A DNA stretch of 64,000 bases from Litorivita sp040371945 (GTDB taxonomy: Bacteria > Pseudomonadota > Alphaproteobacteria > Rhodobacterales > Rhodobacteraceae): NCBI RefSeq assembly GCF_040371945.1, contig NZ_BAABWS010000002.1, positions 434,001 to 498,000 on the forward strand, read 5' to 3'. The notes beneath the pieces are model-generated. The model had not been told where the DNA came from, searched no databases, and saw only the letters and a program-made list of their open reading frames with translations. The stretch's first letter is position 1, and each line of letters starts with the position of its first letter. Position numbers and translations under genes: made by a program. This document shows, piece by piece, positions 37,126-46,192 of the stretch.

Positions 37126-37770
37126 CTAGAGCAGCCGCGCAAGGAATGCGCTCAAATCATCGGTGTGATGGTGAACATGGGGCTTTTCGTCGCGTTCGGG
37201 GGCGACATGCACCGTGCGCAGGCCCATCGCGTGAGGCACTTCGAGGTTGCGCAGATCATCTTCGAACATCGCCGCGCGTTCCGGCGCCAACCCGTCCTTG
37301 GCAAAGACCGTTTCAAAGGCCGCGCGTTCAGGCTTGGGCGCGAAACCGGCATGTTCGACGCCGTAAATGGCATCAAACAGCCCGCCAAGCCCGCGCGCAT
37401 AGCTGACTTTTTCCGCATAGGGCGCGGTGCCATTGGTGTAGATGATCTTGCGCCCCGGCAAGGCGCGGATGCGCTCGGCCAGATCGGGATCGGGCGAAAG
37501 CCGCGAAAAATCAATCTCATGCACCTGCGTCAAATAGGGGGCCGGATCGACATCATGTTCGCGCATCAACCCCGCCAATGTGGTGCCGTAGCTATGCCAA
37601 TAATGCAGCCGCAACGCGTCGGCGCGGGCGCGGTCCACGCCAAGGGCCTGCATGACATAATCGGTCATCCGCACTTCGATCTGGTCAAAGAGGCGCATAT
37701 GCGGCGGGTAAAGCGTATTGTCGAGGTCAAAGACCCAAGTGGTGACATGAGAGAAATCGGCTTTGGGCAT
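37126..37770 (-). CDS. Pyrimidine 5'-nucleotidase, HAD superfamily
   Basis: A 214-residue HAD hydrolase of the SDT1/PynA type. The nucleophile motif is VFDLDNTLYPP (Asp in FDLDNT). The second motif is IIYTNGTAPYA and the third is FEDDLRNLEVP, with Lys in FAPKPERAAF. This subfamily dephosphorylates pyrimidine mononucleotides. Length fits. A 203-base spacer precedes its neighbour, the Ubi hydroxylase gene. Confidence 0.9.
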   Translation of the reverse strand: MPKADFSHVTTWVFDLDNTLYPPHMRLFDQIEVRMTDYVMQALGVDRARADALRLHYWHSYGTTLAGLMREHDVDPAPYLTQVHEIDFSRLSPDPDLAERIRALPGRKIIYTNGTAPYAEKVSYARGLGGLFDAIYGVEHAGFAPKPERAAFETVFAKDGLAPERAAMFEDDLRNLEVPHAMGLRTVHVAPERDEKPHVHHHTDDLSAFLARLL

Positions 37771-37892
37771 GGGGCGAGGTTAGGGCGCGCGGCCCGAAGG
37801 CGCAATCGCCCAGTTGCACCCGCAATGGGTTGATTGCGAGGGCCGGAGGCGGATAAGGTTTGCCGACCTGTGACAAGATATGGATATTGCCC

Positions 37893-38537
37893 ATGAAGCC
37901 GGCCCAAAAAGACGCCTATATGTTGATCTTGGAAGCGATCGACACGGGGCTCTACAAACCCGGCGACCGATTGGTGGAAAGCGATCTGGCCGAACGGTTC
38001 GGCGTCTCGCGCACCCCGATCCGCGAAGCGTTGCAACGGCTTGAGACCCAATCGCTTTTGGCGCGCGACGGGCGCAGCCTGATTGTTGCCTCTTTGGATC
38101 ACAACCAGCTGTCCGAGCTCTACGTCGTGCGCGCCGAGTTGGAAGGGCTGGCGGCACGTTTGGCCGCGCGTCACGCGACCGGCGAAGAGGTGCGGGTGCT
38201 GCGCGATATGGTCGAAGAGGACCGCGCTCTTTTGGGCCAACCCGCCGCCATGGCGCGCGCCAACCGCAGGTTTCACAAGATGATCCATCTGGCCTCTCAC
38301 AACCGCTATCTGGTGCAGCAATTGGACCTCGTGCATCGCACCATGGCCTTGATGGCGACCACGACATTGGCCGCCGAAGGGCGCGACAAAAACGCATTGG
38401 CAGAGCATGACGAAATCGTTGCCGCGATTGAAACGCGCGACGAGCGCCGCGCCGAAGCGGCGCTAAAAGACCATATTTCCAAGGCCTTCATGACGCGGCT
38501 CAAATCCGATGCGCGCAATCACGACGCTTTGACCTGA
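37893..38537 (+). CDS. GntR/FadR-type regulator
   Basis: A 214-residue transcription regulator. The N-terminal winged helix includes AIDTGLYKPGDRLVESDLAERFGVSRTPIREALQRL, and a C-terminal all-helical FCD ligand-binding domain follows, with the FHKMIHLASHNR and LAEHDEIVAAIETRD segments that hold conserved metal-binding residues. Such regulators often bind organic acids. The ATG at 37893 is preferred to a TTG at 37860. Target genes are not apparent. Confidence 0.9.
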   Translation: MKPAQKDAYMLILEAIDTGLYKPGDRLVESDLAERFGVSRTPIREALQRLETQSLLARDGRSLIVASLDHNQLSELYVVRAELEGLAARLAARHATGEEVRVLRDMVEEDRALLGQPAAMARANRRFHKMIHLASHNRYLVQQLDLVHRTMALMATTTLAAEGRDKNALAEHDEIVAAIETRDERRAEAALKDHISKAFMTRLKSDARNHDALT

Positions 38538-38616
38538 CGGTGCGCGGGTGGCCGGACCGGCGCGCCCGAAGCAACGGCTGATCCTCAGGTGATGGCCTGC
38601 GCCCAAGCCTGCCAGC

Positions 38617-40521
38617 CTAGCGGGTGCGCCGCGCTTTCGGCGGTTGATCGGCGCCCTTGGGATGATCGATCGAGAGCCCGTGCTGGGTTTTGTCCCAATA
38701 AAAGGGAATGACAATCAACTCGTAGAGCGCCTTATAGGCCGCAAAGACCCCCAGCGGGTAATAGACATGCATCGTCGCGACCCAAGGCAAAAGATGGCGG
38801 TGCCCGGGATTGGCGATGGCGGTCAAATTGGCCACCACGTTGATCATCTCCACGGTCAGAAACAGCGAGCCCATGGTGATCAGCATCTCATGCGGCACGA
38901 TCCCGTCAAGCGGATGGTGGATGCCCAAGATCACCAACCAGAAGGACCACAAAAGCGGGGCGAGAAAGAACTGCGACATCGCGGTGACGAAATGCGCCTG
39001 AAACCCGATAAACCGCCAAGCGCCCAATTGTTTGAACAGTTTCAATGGCTTGCGCATATGGACCAGATAGGTGGTCATATAGCCTTTGAGCCATCGCGAG
39101 CGTTGGCGGACCCATGGCAGCGCGCGGCAATTGGCCTCTTCTCCGGTCACGGTCTGGATGACATCGGTGCGATAGCCATGGCGTGCCAAACGGAATCCCA
39201 GATCGGCATCTTCGGTCACATTATGCGCGTCCCAACCGCCCAGTTCCTCCAAAGCATCGCGGCGGAAATAGAGCGTCGTGCCGCCCAAAGGAATGCCGAA
39301 GCCGAGCTGCGCCATGCCAGGCAAGATGAGCCGGAACCATGCGGCATATTCGATGGTGAAACAGCGCGCGATCCAGTTTTGTCGCGGGTTATAATAGTCG
39401 AGAATCCCCTGCAAACAGACCAGATCCGGCGGCGCGTTGAGGAAGTGATGGGCCACGCGGGTGATCTGATCGGCGTCAGGCGCATCCTCTGCGTCGAAGA
39501 TCCCGATGATCTCTCCTTCGCAAAAATCCAGCGCATAATTCATCGCCCGCGGTTTGGTTTGCGGGGTCCCTTTTGGCACGACGACGACCCTGATCCAAGG
39601 CGGCAAAGAGGTGCGCGCCACGGTCTCTTGGGTGAGGGTATCCACCTCTTCGAGAACCAAGACCACATCGAGCAAGGATTTAGGATAATTGAGTTTTTTG
39701 AGCCGCTGCACCAGATGCGTGGCGATCTCTTTCTCTTTGAACAGGGGCACCAGAACCGACACTTTGGGAAGGCGCGCGCCGGTCGGCATTTCGGGCGTGA
39801 GGAAGTCTTCGGGCGGGCGCGAGACGCGGGCGACGAAAGCGGCGGTTTTCATGATGGAAGAAATCATCAAGGTAAAGATCGCCCAACCGACCAGCGCCGC
39901 AAAGACCACTTTGGGGAAGGAGAAGGTCAGCGCGGCAATGCCGATCAAACCCAGCAAGCACAAGGTGATGCGCAGCGTGCGCGTCTTGCCCCATGTGCGG
40001 CAGCTTTCGGCCTCTGGCACGCGGGTTTGGGCGGCCAGGACCAGCGCCGGACGGTTCATCTGCGCCACGGTCTTTTGAATTTGCTCTTGGCTGGCGATCA
40101 CCATTCGCGCGGGCAAAAGTTCGTCGGGCAGAGCGGCGACGATCTGTTGGAACAGATGCGGTCGCGAGGTCGCGATATGCGTGACCCCGTCCATTTTTTG
40201 CCATGCTAGAACGCTGTTTTTAATGCAATATTGCGGATCAAGCAGGTGCAAGAGGGTGCCGTCGGCAGGGGTTTCGTCGAGGTCGACAACGAAAGTGTCA
40301 TGAAACTGCGCCAGCGCCGCGCGCATGTCGGCGGGGCGCATGATCCCTTCGGCGGTGAGGATTTTATCAAGCGTGGCATCGCATTGTGCCTGCACAGAGA
40401 GTGCAGCCATCAATTGTTCGGACGTTATGGCGCCCGTGCGCACCAGTTCCGAACCTAGGGATGCGGGTCTGACGGCGGCATCGGCGTTGCCGTCAAACTC
40501 TCGCAAATCAGGAAATTGCAT
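38617..40521 (-). CDS. Family 2 glycosyltransferase with an MshEN-like N-terminal domain
   Basis: A 634-residue inner-membrane glycosyltransferase. Residues 21-44 match the c-di-GMP-binding MshEN pattern (LGxxLVxxG, then L at 37 and 41, Q at 44), and 50-73 is a weaker second copy (L at 51 and 55, G59, L70, Q72). Two helices follow at about 180-225. The GT2 domain holds FDAEDAPD near 335, TEDADLG near 435 and QRSRWLKG near 472, as in BcsA-like processive enzymes. More helices follow. No PilZ domain is seen. It probably makes an exopolysaccharide. The start has GAGG upstream. Confidence 0.85.
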   Translation of the reverse strand: MQFPDLREFDGNADAAVRPASLGSELVRTGAITSEQLMAALSVQAQCDATLDKILTAEGIMRPADMRAALAQFHDTFVVDLDETPADGTLLHLLDPQYCIKNSVLAWQKMDGVTHIATSRPHLFQQIVAALPDELLPARMVIASQEQIQKTVAQMNRPALVLAAQTRVPEAESCRTWGKTRTLRITLCLLGLIGIAALTFSFPKVVFAALVGWAIFTLMISSIMKTAAFVARVSRPPEDFLTPEMPTGARLPKVSVLVPLFKEKEIATHLVQRLKKLNYPKSLLDVVLVLEEVDTLTQETVARTSLPPWIRVVVVPKGTPQTKPRAMNYALDFCEGEIIGIFDAEDAPDADQITRVAHHFLNAPPDLVCLQGILDYYNPRQNWIARCFTIEYAAWFRLILPGMAQLGFGIPLGGTTLYFRRDALEELGGWDAHNVTEDADLGFRLARHGYRTDVIQTVTGEEANCRALPWVRQRSRWLKGYMTTYLVHMRKPLKLFKQLGAWRFIGFQAHFVTAMSQFFLAPLLWSFWLVILGIHHPLDGIVPHEMLITMGSLFLTVEMINVVANLTAIANPGHRHLLPWVATMHVYYPLGVFAAYKALYELIVIPFYWDKTQHGLSIDHPKGADQPPKARRTR

Positions 40522-40763
40522 TCCGTACGCCTCACTTATGGTTAGCGAGGAGTTTCCATGCAGGAAGTTAAGACGACATTAATATCTGCCTATCGGGGCG
40601 CACGATCTACTGTCTTTGTCAGGTTACGGCGGGGAATCGCCTATGACAACTCGCCATAAATAGCGAGGCGGGGCGATGTTGCGGCTCTGTTCTCGCGCTG
40701 CGGGGCGATTTGGTAACCGGATGTTAACCACTTCCCCGACGGCAAGAGAGCCGCCACGCGCGA

Positions 40764-41921
40764 TTACCCGCGCGCGGCCATATGTTCGGCGAATCGCTCG
40801 AAGAGGTAGAAGCTGTCCTGCGGGCCGGGGCTGGCTTCGGGATGATGCTGCACCGAAAACACCGGACGGTCCTTCATGCGGATGCCGCAATTGGACCCGT
40901 CAAACAGCGACACATGCGTCTCGACCACCCCCTCGGGCAGGCTTTGGCTGTCCACCGCAAAGCCGTGGTTCATCGAGGTGATTTCGACCTTGCCGGTCTC
41001 GCGGTCCTGCACGGGGTGGTTGGCGCCGTGGTGACCGTGGTTCATCTTGATGGTGCGCCCGCCCAAAGCAAGGGCAAGCATTTGATGCCCAAGGCAAATT
41101 CCGAACATCGGCAGGTCAGTCGTGTCGAGGATTTTCTGGATCATCGGCACCGCATATTTGCCCGTTGCCGCCGGATCGCCGGGGCCGTTGGACAAAAACA
41201 CACCGTCCGGATTATGGGCCAGAACCTCTTCGGCGGTGGCGCTGGCGGGCAAGACCGTCACGTCGCAGCCCGCCGAAGCAAGGCAGCGCAAAATATTGCG
41301 TTTGGCGCCGTAATCAATCGCCACGACTTTGTGCTTGGGCGCGGTTTGCGGCGCGTAACCATCGGGCCATGCCCACCGCATTTCATTCCACTGATAGCTT
41401 TGCGCGCAGGTCACGTCTTTGGCCAGATCCATCCCCTCCAGCCCTGCAAAACCGCGGGCCTTGGCGACGAGGGCCTCGGCGTCAAAATTTCCTTCAGGAT
41501 CAAAGGACAAGGCGACATGAGGCGCGCCGGATTGGCGGATCGCACGGGTCAGGCGGCGGGTGTCAACGCCGCCGATGGCGATGCGTCCGCGCGCCGCCAG
41601 CCAATCGCCCAACTCTTGGGTCGCGCGCCAGTTTGACGAGACCGTCGGGTCCCATTTCACCACCATGCCCGCCGCGACGGGATCGGCGGTTTCGTCGTCT
41701 TCGGGGTTCACGCCGGTATTGCCGATATGGGGGAAGGTGAAGGTCACGATCTGCCCCGCATAGGAAGGGTCGGTCATGATTTCCTGATAGCCCGTCATCG
41801 CCGTGTTGAAGCACAATTCGGCGGTGGTCTCGCCCGTTGCGCCAAACCCGTGGCCGTAGAAAAGCGTTCCGTCCGCGAGTGCTAGGCAGGCGGTCGGGCG
41901 GGGGCTAGGCTGTTGGGCCAT
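40764..41921 (-). CDS. carA: Carbamoyl-phosphate synthase small subunit CarA
   Basis: CarA is the glutaminase chain that feeds ammonia to CarB for arginine and pyrimidine synthesis. It has 385 residues. The N-terminal domain shows LADGTLFYGHGFGA and FNTAMTGYQEIMTDPSYAGQ. The triad-type amidotransferase domain holds MFGICLGHQMLAL (Cys) and VFSVQHHPEASPGP (His and Glu). CGGAG precedes the ATG. It diverges from the yqeY gene. carB is not in the window. Confidence 0.98.
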   Translation of the reverse strand: MAQQPSPRPTACLALADGTLFYGHGFGATGETTAELCFNTAMTGYQEIMTDPSYAGQIVTFTFPHIGNTGVNPEDDETADPVAAGMVVKWDPTVSSNWRATQELGDWLAARGRIAIGGVDTRRLTRAIRQSGAPHVALSFDPEGNFDAEALVAKARGFAGLEGMDLAKDVTCAQSYQWNEMRWAWPDGYAPQTAPKHKVVAIDYGAKRNILRCLASAGCDVTVLPASATAEEVLAHNPDGVFLSNGPGDPAATGKYAVPMIQKILDTTDLPMFGICLGHQMLALALGGRTIKMNHGHHGANHPVQDRETGKVEITSMNHGFAVDSQSLPEGVVETHVSLFDGSNCGIRMKDRPVFSVQHHPEASPGPQDSFYLFERFAEHMAARG

Positions 41922-42128
41922 GATCAAACTCCGGTGCGGTGAATTTGCGCATAGGTAAGGGCGCGCGCCGCGAGGGTCAACCCCCAGATCGGCGCATTCG
42001 CCGCCATAGGTGCCGCCGCGAATGCGCCATGAAAACAAGGGATGACCTCGCGCCTGCAAGGCTTGCAATAGGGCTTGGTTTTGGCTAAAGGTCGTGGCTT
42101 GTTTCGGCACCATGGGGATGGGACGTAT

Positions 42129-42596
42129 ATGGAACTTCGAGATCGGGTCAACGCGGCCCTCAAACAGGCAATGAAAGACAAGGATGTCACGCGGCTGTCG
42201 ACGCTGCGCTTGATCAATGCGGCGATCAAGGATCGCGACATTGCGCTGCGCGGCCAAGGCGGCGAAGAGGGCATCAGCGAGGATGAAGTGCTTGGTATTC
42301 TTGGCAAAATGGTCAAGCAGCGCCAAGAGAGCGCCCGCGTCTATGAAGAGGGCGGGCGGCTTGATCTGGCCGAGCGCGAGATCGCGGAAACCGGCGTGTT
42401 GGCCGAATTCCTGCCCAAGCAATTGAGCGAGGAAGAGGTCAAGGCGGCGATTGCCGCAGCGATCACCGCAACGGGGGCCACATCGATCCGCGACATGGGC
42501 AAGGTGATGGGCGCTCTCAAGGCCGATTATACCGGACAGATCGATTTTGGCGCCGCAGGGGCCTTGGTCAAGGACCAGCTCGCAGCGCAAGCCTGA
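42129..42596 (+). CDS. GatB/YqeY domain protein
   Basis: A 155-residue protein of the YqeY family, related to the tRNA-binding tail of GatB. It starts MELRDRVNAALKQAMKDKD and has family strings RLSTLRLINAAIKDRDI, YEEGGRLDLAEREIAE and FLPKQLSEEEV, ending with the DMGKVMGALKADYTGQIDF region. Function is still unclear; links to tRNA-dependent amidation are suggested. The start at 42129 is preferred. It is divergent from carA. Confidence 0.92.
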   Translation: MELRDRVNAALKQAMKDKDVTRLSTLRLINAAIKDRDIALRGQGGEEGISEDEVLGILGKMVKQRQESARVYEEGGRLDLAEREIAETGVLAEFLPKQLSEEEVKAAIAAAITATGATSIRDMGKVMGALKADYTGQIDFGAAGALVKDQLAAQA

Positions 42597-42638
42597 GGCC
42601 GCTGGCCCCCCGCAAATCTGTCGCCAAAAGATGATCAA

Positions 42639-42666
42639 AGCGCGCGCCCTTCGGGGCGCGTTTTGC
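42639..42666 (+). terminator. Terminator after yqeY
   Basis: A GCGCGCCC/GGGCGCG stem with a TTCG-type tetraloop, followed by four T residues. It lies 43 bases after the stop. Confidence 0.85.
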
Positions 42667-42709
42667 GTCGTGGCGCGCTCCACGAAGGGCCGCCAAAAAC
42701 GGGGGGCTG

Positions 42710-42742
42710 TATCGCGTCGGTAAAACGTCGGTATTGCGTCGG
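42710..42742 (-). repeat. 11-bp tandem repeat, inverted relative to the ureC spacer
   Basis: On the minus strand this reads CCGACGCAATA (42732-42742), CCGACGTTTTA (42721-42731) and CCGACGCGATA (42710-42720). The first unit is identical to the unit at 11325-11346. It lies in the spacer downstream of both yqeY and the convergent DUF2244 gene. Confidence 0.9.
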
Positions 42743-42771
42743 TGGCCTTAGCGCCCGCGCGCGCCGCGCCA

Positions 42772-43287
42772 TCACGCGGGCGGGGCGGCTTTGATGTCTT
42801 TGAGCAGGTCCAACAATTCGCCGAACAGCGTCTTGCGCTCGCCTTCGGTCAAAAACGCCCCAAGTTCGACCACGCGCCCCTTGCCCGAGAGGGTGATATA
42901 GGCAGGCACCGGCCCGCCCTTGGGGTGCATTTGGGGGCGCAGCCAATAGGTGTTGCACTCCCAATCTTGCGGCGCAGCGCGGGCCGAGCGGCGGCTCAGA
43001 TGGGTCATCTGCGCATCGATCACCAATTCCTCCAAAATCTCGCCATCCTTATAGGAGCGCGCAATCCCCCACCACAGCGCCCCGATGGCGAGCATGGCGA
43101 AGGGCAAGAGCCCCCAAAGCACCTTGGTCCCCAGCATCCCGAACAGCGGGATGGTGATAAACACAAAGGCCCCCAAAACCACCGCCGCAAATCCCGCCTT
43201 GGGCAAGGAGCGATGCGGCCAAGCCGAGAGCATCCGGCGCGGTTGGCCGTCGGGGCCGGAGGGGGCGGTGGTCCATTCATAGGGCAT
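42772..43287 (-). CDS. DUF2244 membrane protein
   Basis: A 171-residue protein with two adjacent membrane helices (AGFAAVVLGAFVFITIPLFGM and VLWGLLPFAMLAIGALWWG) followed by a soluble beta-rich part with WECNTYWLRPQMHP and AYITLSGKGRVVELGAFL. This layout is typical of DUF2244. In many alphaproteobacteria such genes lie near cytochrome oxidase genes, as here beside ctaD, but no role is established. The ATG at 43287 is preferred over an upstream in-frame start in a poorly conserved Arg/Pro-rich stretch. Confidence 0.85.
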   Translation of the reverse strand: MPYEWTTAPSGPDGQPRRMLSAWPHRSLPKAGFAAVVLGAFVFITIPLFGMLGTKVLWGLLPFAMLAIGALWWGIARSYKDGEILEELVIDAQMTHLSRRSARAAPQDWECNTYWLRPQMHPKGGPVPAYITLSGKGRVVELGAFLTEGERKTLFGELLDLLKDIKAAPPA

Positions 43288-43502
43288 GGGGCGGCTCGGC
43301 GGTTTTTTGTGCTTGGGGCGGCGGCGTGAGGGCGGGTGATGGTGCCAAAGGTAGCGCGCTGATTGAGGACAGCAAGTGAAACAGGCGCGGATCAAGAGCG
43401 GATCAAGAGCGGCGGCGGGGCATATGGCGTGCGCGCGTGCCCAAGCCACGCAGCGGCGCAGCAAAGGGCACGGCGAAGCCGCGGCTTTGCAAATGAAAAC
43501 GG

Positions 43503-43527
43503 AGCCGCAGATGTATCACCTGCGGCC
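43503..43527 (-). terminator. Probable ctaD terminator
   Basis: On the minus strand, GCCGCAG and CTGCGGC pair around a 9-base loop, followed by TCCG and TTTT. It lies about 30 bases after the ctaD stop. Confidence 0.65.
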
Positions 43528-43554
43528 CCGCTTTGATCTTTGGAAAGCTACGCC

Positions 43555-45225
43555 TTAGTGGGCGGGAGCTTTGTCCCAGTCTTCCTGCTTGGGAAGCTGC
43601 TCGAACGTGTGTTCGGGCGGCGGGCAGGGCAGGGTCCATTCCAACGTATCGGCATATTCATTCCAATAGTTGTTCTCGGTCACGCGTTTGCCTTTGAACA
43701 GCGAGTAGAACACGATGCCGAAGAACAGGATGAACGAGGCGAAGGAGATGAAGGCACCGATCGACGACCAGTAGTTCCAAAGCGCGAATTGCTCGGGATA
43801 GTCGATGTAGCGGCGCGGCATGCCCTGACGGCCCAAGAAGTGCTGCGGGAAGAAGGTCAGGTTTGCACCGATGAACATCATCCAGAAGTGCAGCTTTGCC
43901 GCCCATTCGGGATAATGACGACCGGTCATTTTGCCAAAGTAGAAGTAGATACCGGCAAAGATCGCAAAGACCGCTCCGAGGCTCATCACATAGTGGAAGT
44001 GCGCCACGACGTAATAGGTGTCGTGATAGGCACGGTCCACGCCCGGCTGGCTGAGCACGATGCCCGTCACGCCGCCGACGGTGAAGAGGAAAAGGAAACC
44101 AAAGGCCCAGATCATCGGCGCTTTGAATTCGATCGACCCGCCCCACATGGTGGCAATCCACGAGAAGACCTTAACCCCTGTCGGGACCGCAATCACCATC
44201 GTCGCCAACATGAAGTAGCTTTGCTGCGTCAGCGACAGACCCACGGTATACATGTGGTGCGCCCAGACGACAAAGCCCAGAACACCGATCGCGATGATCG
44301 CCCAAACCATCGGCAGATAGCCGAAGACCGGTTTGCGCGAGAAGGTCGCGATGACGTGGGAGATGATGCCAAAGCCCGGCAAGATGATGATGTAGACCTC
44401 GGGGTGACCGAAGAACCACAAGATGTGCTGGTAAAGGATAGGATCCCCACCGCCACCTGGTTGGAAGAAGGTCGTGCCGAAGTTACGGTCGGTGAGCAGC
44501 ATGGTGATGGCGCCCGCCAGAACCGGCAAGGACAACAAGATCAACCACGAGGTCACAAAGATCGACCAAGAGAACAGCGGAACCTTGAACAAGGTCATGC
44601 CAGGGGCGCGCATGTTGAGGAAGGTGGTGATCATGTTGATCGCGCCCAAGATCGAGCTGGCGCCCGACACGTGCACGGCAAAGATCGCCAGATCCATCGA
44701 ATAGCCGCCTTCGGAGGTCGACAAAGGCGGATAGAGAACCCAGCCCACGCCAGAGCCCAATTGCCCGTTGCCACCAGGGCTGAGCAAGGAGGCGACACCC
44801 AAGGAGGTGCCCGCCACATAAAGCCAGAACGACAGGTTGTTCATCCGCGGGAAGGCCATGTCCGGCGCGCCGATCTGCAGCGGCATGAAATAGTTGCCAA
44901 ATCCGCCGAAGAGCGCCGGAATAACAACGAAGAACATCATCAAAACACCATGATAGGTGATCATCACGTTCCACAGGTGGCCGTTGGGGGTACATTCCGC
45001 CGCCGTGGCGATGAAACGCGCGCCTTCAAGGCACATGTATTGCACGCCCGGCTCCATGAGCTCCAAGCGCATATAGACCGTGAATGTCACCGAGATCAGA
45101 CCGGCAAACGCCGATACGATCAGGTAGAGTAGGCCGATGTCTTTGTGGTTGGTCGACATGAACCAACGGGTAAAGAAACCCCGGTTGTCTTCATGATCGT
45201 GGCCGTGAATGGCTGCGTCTGCCAT
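43555..45225 (-). CDS. ctaD: Cytochrome c oxidase subunit I (aa3-type)
   Basis: The catalytic subunit of the aa3-type heme-copper oxidase, 556 residues, with about twelve membrane helices. Key strings are ITYHGVLMMFF (heme a ligand His), WFFGHPEVYIIILPGFG (His-Tyr crosslink that binds CuB), WAHHMYTVG (CuB ligands), and VAHFHYVMSLGAVF (heme a3 and heme a ligands). AGGAGG precedes the ATG. The gene stands alone, without ctaC or ctaG in the window, as in many Rhodobacterales. An FnrL-type box lies 108 bases upstream. Confidence 0.98.
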   Translation of the reverse strand: MADAAIHGHDHEDNRGFFTRWFMSTNHKDIGLLYLIVSAFAGLISVTFTVYMRLELMEPGVQYMCLEGARFIATAAECTPNGHLWNVMITYHGVLMMFFVVIPALFGGFGNYFMPLQIGAPDMAFPRMNNLSFWLYVAGTSLGVASLLSPGGNGQLGSGVGWVLYPPLSTSEGGYSMDLAIFAVHVSGASSILGAINMITTFLNMRAPGMTLFKVPLFSWSIFVTSWLILLSLPVLAGAITMLLTDRNFGTTFFQPGGGGDPILYQHILWFFGHPEVYIIILPGFGIISHVIATFSRKPVFGYLPMVWAIIAIGVLGFVVWAHHMYTVGLSLTQQSYFMLATMVIAVPTGVKVFSWIATMWGGSIEFKAPMIWAFGFLFLFTVGGVTGIVLSQPGVDRAYHDTYYVVAHFHYVMSLGAVFAIFAGIYFYFGKMTGRHYPEWAAKLHFWMMFIGANLTFFPQHFLGRQGMPRRYIDYPEQFALWNYWSSIGAFISFASFILFFGIVFYSLFKGKRVTENNYWNEYADTLEWTLPCPPPEHTFEQLPKQEDWDKAPAH

Positions 45226-45332
45226 TGGATGCCTCCTGCTGGTATGTTGATGGGCGCGCAAGATATATTGCACGCCCGATGTCTCTCCTGAGCCGTTTTA
45301 GTGTGCAACGGGGCGGGCGGCAATGTCCGACT

Positions 45333-45346
45333 TTGACGCAGATCAA
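45333..45346. promoter_or_regulatory. FNR/FnrL-type box upstream of ctaD
   Basis: TTGACGCAGATCAA closely fits the FnrL palindrome TTGAT-N4-ATCAA. It is centred about 114 bases from the ctaD start codon. In this group FnrL responds to low oxygen, so it would let oxygen level tune the aa3 oxidase. The direction of control (activation or repression) cannot be seen from sequence. Confidence 0.65.
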
Positions 45347-45485
45347 AGAATTTTGTCGCACCCCCCGCCAAAGCCTGCGTTTTTTAGGGTTTTGTTAATG
45401 GCTTGGGCCGGTTTTGCCGCGTTTTGGGCCACAGCGGCGCGTTTTGCCGCTGGGGCGACTCGGCCTGCCATGGCGCGCAAAGGCA

Positions 45486-45519
45486 AAACGCCGCGCGACC
45501 AGACAGGCGCGCGGCGTTT
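45486..45519. terminator. Terminator after the cytochrome c gene
   Basis: AAACGCCGCGCG and CGCGCGGCGTTT form a 12-bp perfect stem with a 10-base loop. It would end the leftward cytochrome gene and also insulate ctaD. Confidence 0.85.
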
Positions 45520-45547
45520 GCATTCTTATGGATCCGCTGTCGGGCGG

Positions 45548-45994
45548 TTATTCGGTTTTGGCCTCGGGGGCCGGAGCGACGCTGGCCAGATAGGCGGCAA
45601 CATCCTCGCCGCCCTTGCGCAGCTTGAAGCTCATTTTCGATTTCGCCGCGCCATCATCGAGATAGGCCGACAAGAAGGCCTTGGGGTCGGCGATATATTC
45701 GGCCAAGGACGCGTTGTCCCAAACCAGACCTTTTTCACCGGCCTCCTTGAGCGAATTGCCATAGGCAAAGCCCTCGACCGATCCGGCCACGCGGCCGATC
45801 ACGCCGTAAAGGTTCGGGCCCGTCTTGCCGCCTTTCAAGAAGACTTCGCTCTCGGAGGAGACCTCATGGCAGGCCTTGCATTTCTTCATCGCCTTTTCAC
45901 CGGCTTCCACATCGCCCGCTGCGCTATGGCCATCGGCAAAAGCAGGAACACTCAAGGCCAGCATCGCGGCAGCAGCAGTCAAAAGAGTTTTCAT
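45548..45994 (-). CDS. Soluble c-type cytochrome (cytochrome c2-like)
   Basis: A 148-residue periplasmic cytochrome. The signal peptide (about 1-20, ending PAFADG) is followed by one heme site CKACH and the surrounding GEKAMKKCKACHEVSSES. The axial methionine is probably in KSKMSFKLR. GKTGPNLYGVIGRVAG matches class I cytochromes c2/c550. It may pass electrons to the aa3 oxidase encoded next to it. The 5' leader holds a GGGCAT...ATGCCC inverted repeat at 46021-46037. Confidence 0.92.
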   Translation of the reverse strand: MKTLLTAAAAMLALSVPAFADGHSAAGDVEAGEKAMKKCKACHEVSSESEVFLKGGKTGPNLYGVIGRVAGSVEGFAYGNSLKEAGEKGLVWDNASLAEYIADPKAFLSAYLDDGAAKSKMSFKLRKGGEDVAAYLASVAPAPEAKTE

Positions 45995-46192
45995 AGGTCA
46001 TCCTCATGTTTGTCTCGCGCGGGCATCACTTATGCCCTCGATATGCCAGATACCTAACATGGCAGCGGGCAAAAGCAATGTGAGACAATTGTCGCAGGGG
46101 CGCGTGGGCAAAGCCCCGCCGCGCGGCCTTGGTCGGGCGCGCTTATCTACGCCGCAGGCCGCCATATGTGCGGCGCGCCCAGAGGCGGGGCC
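45995..46192. other. Spacer between the cytochrome c and lipB genes
   Basis: 198 bases with no gene. It holds two palindromes: GGGCAT-CACTT-ATGCCC (46021-46037) and GACAATTGTC (46084-46093). The cytochrome c promoter should lie here. On the minus strand TTGCTT and TAGGTA stand 16 bases apart and are a possible promoter pair. Confidence 0.4.
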
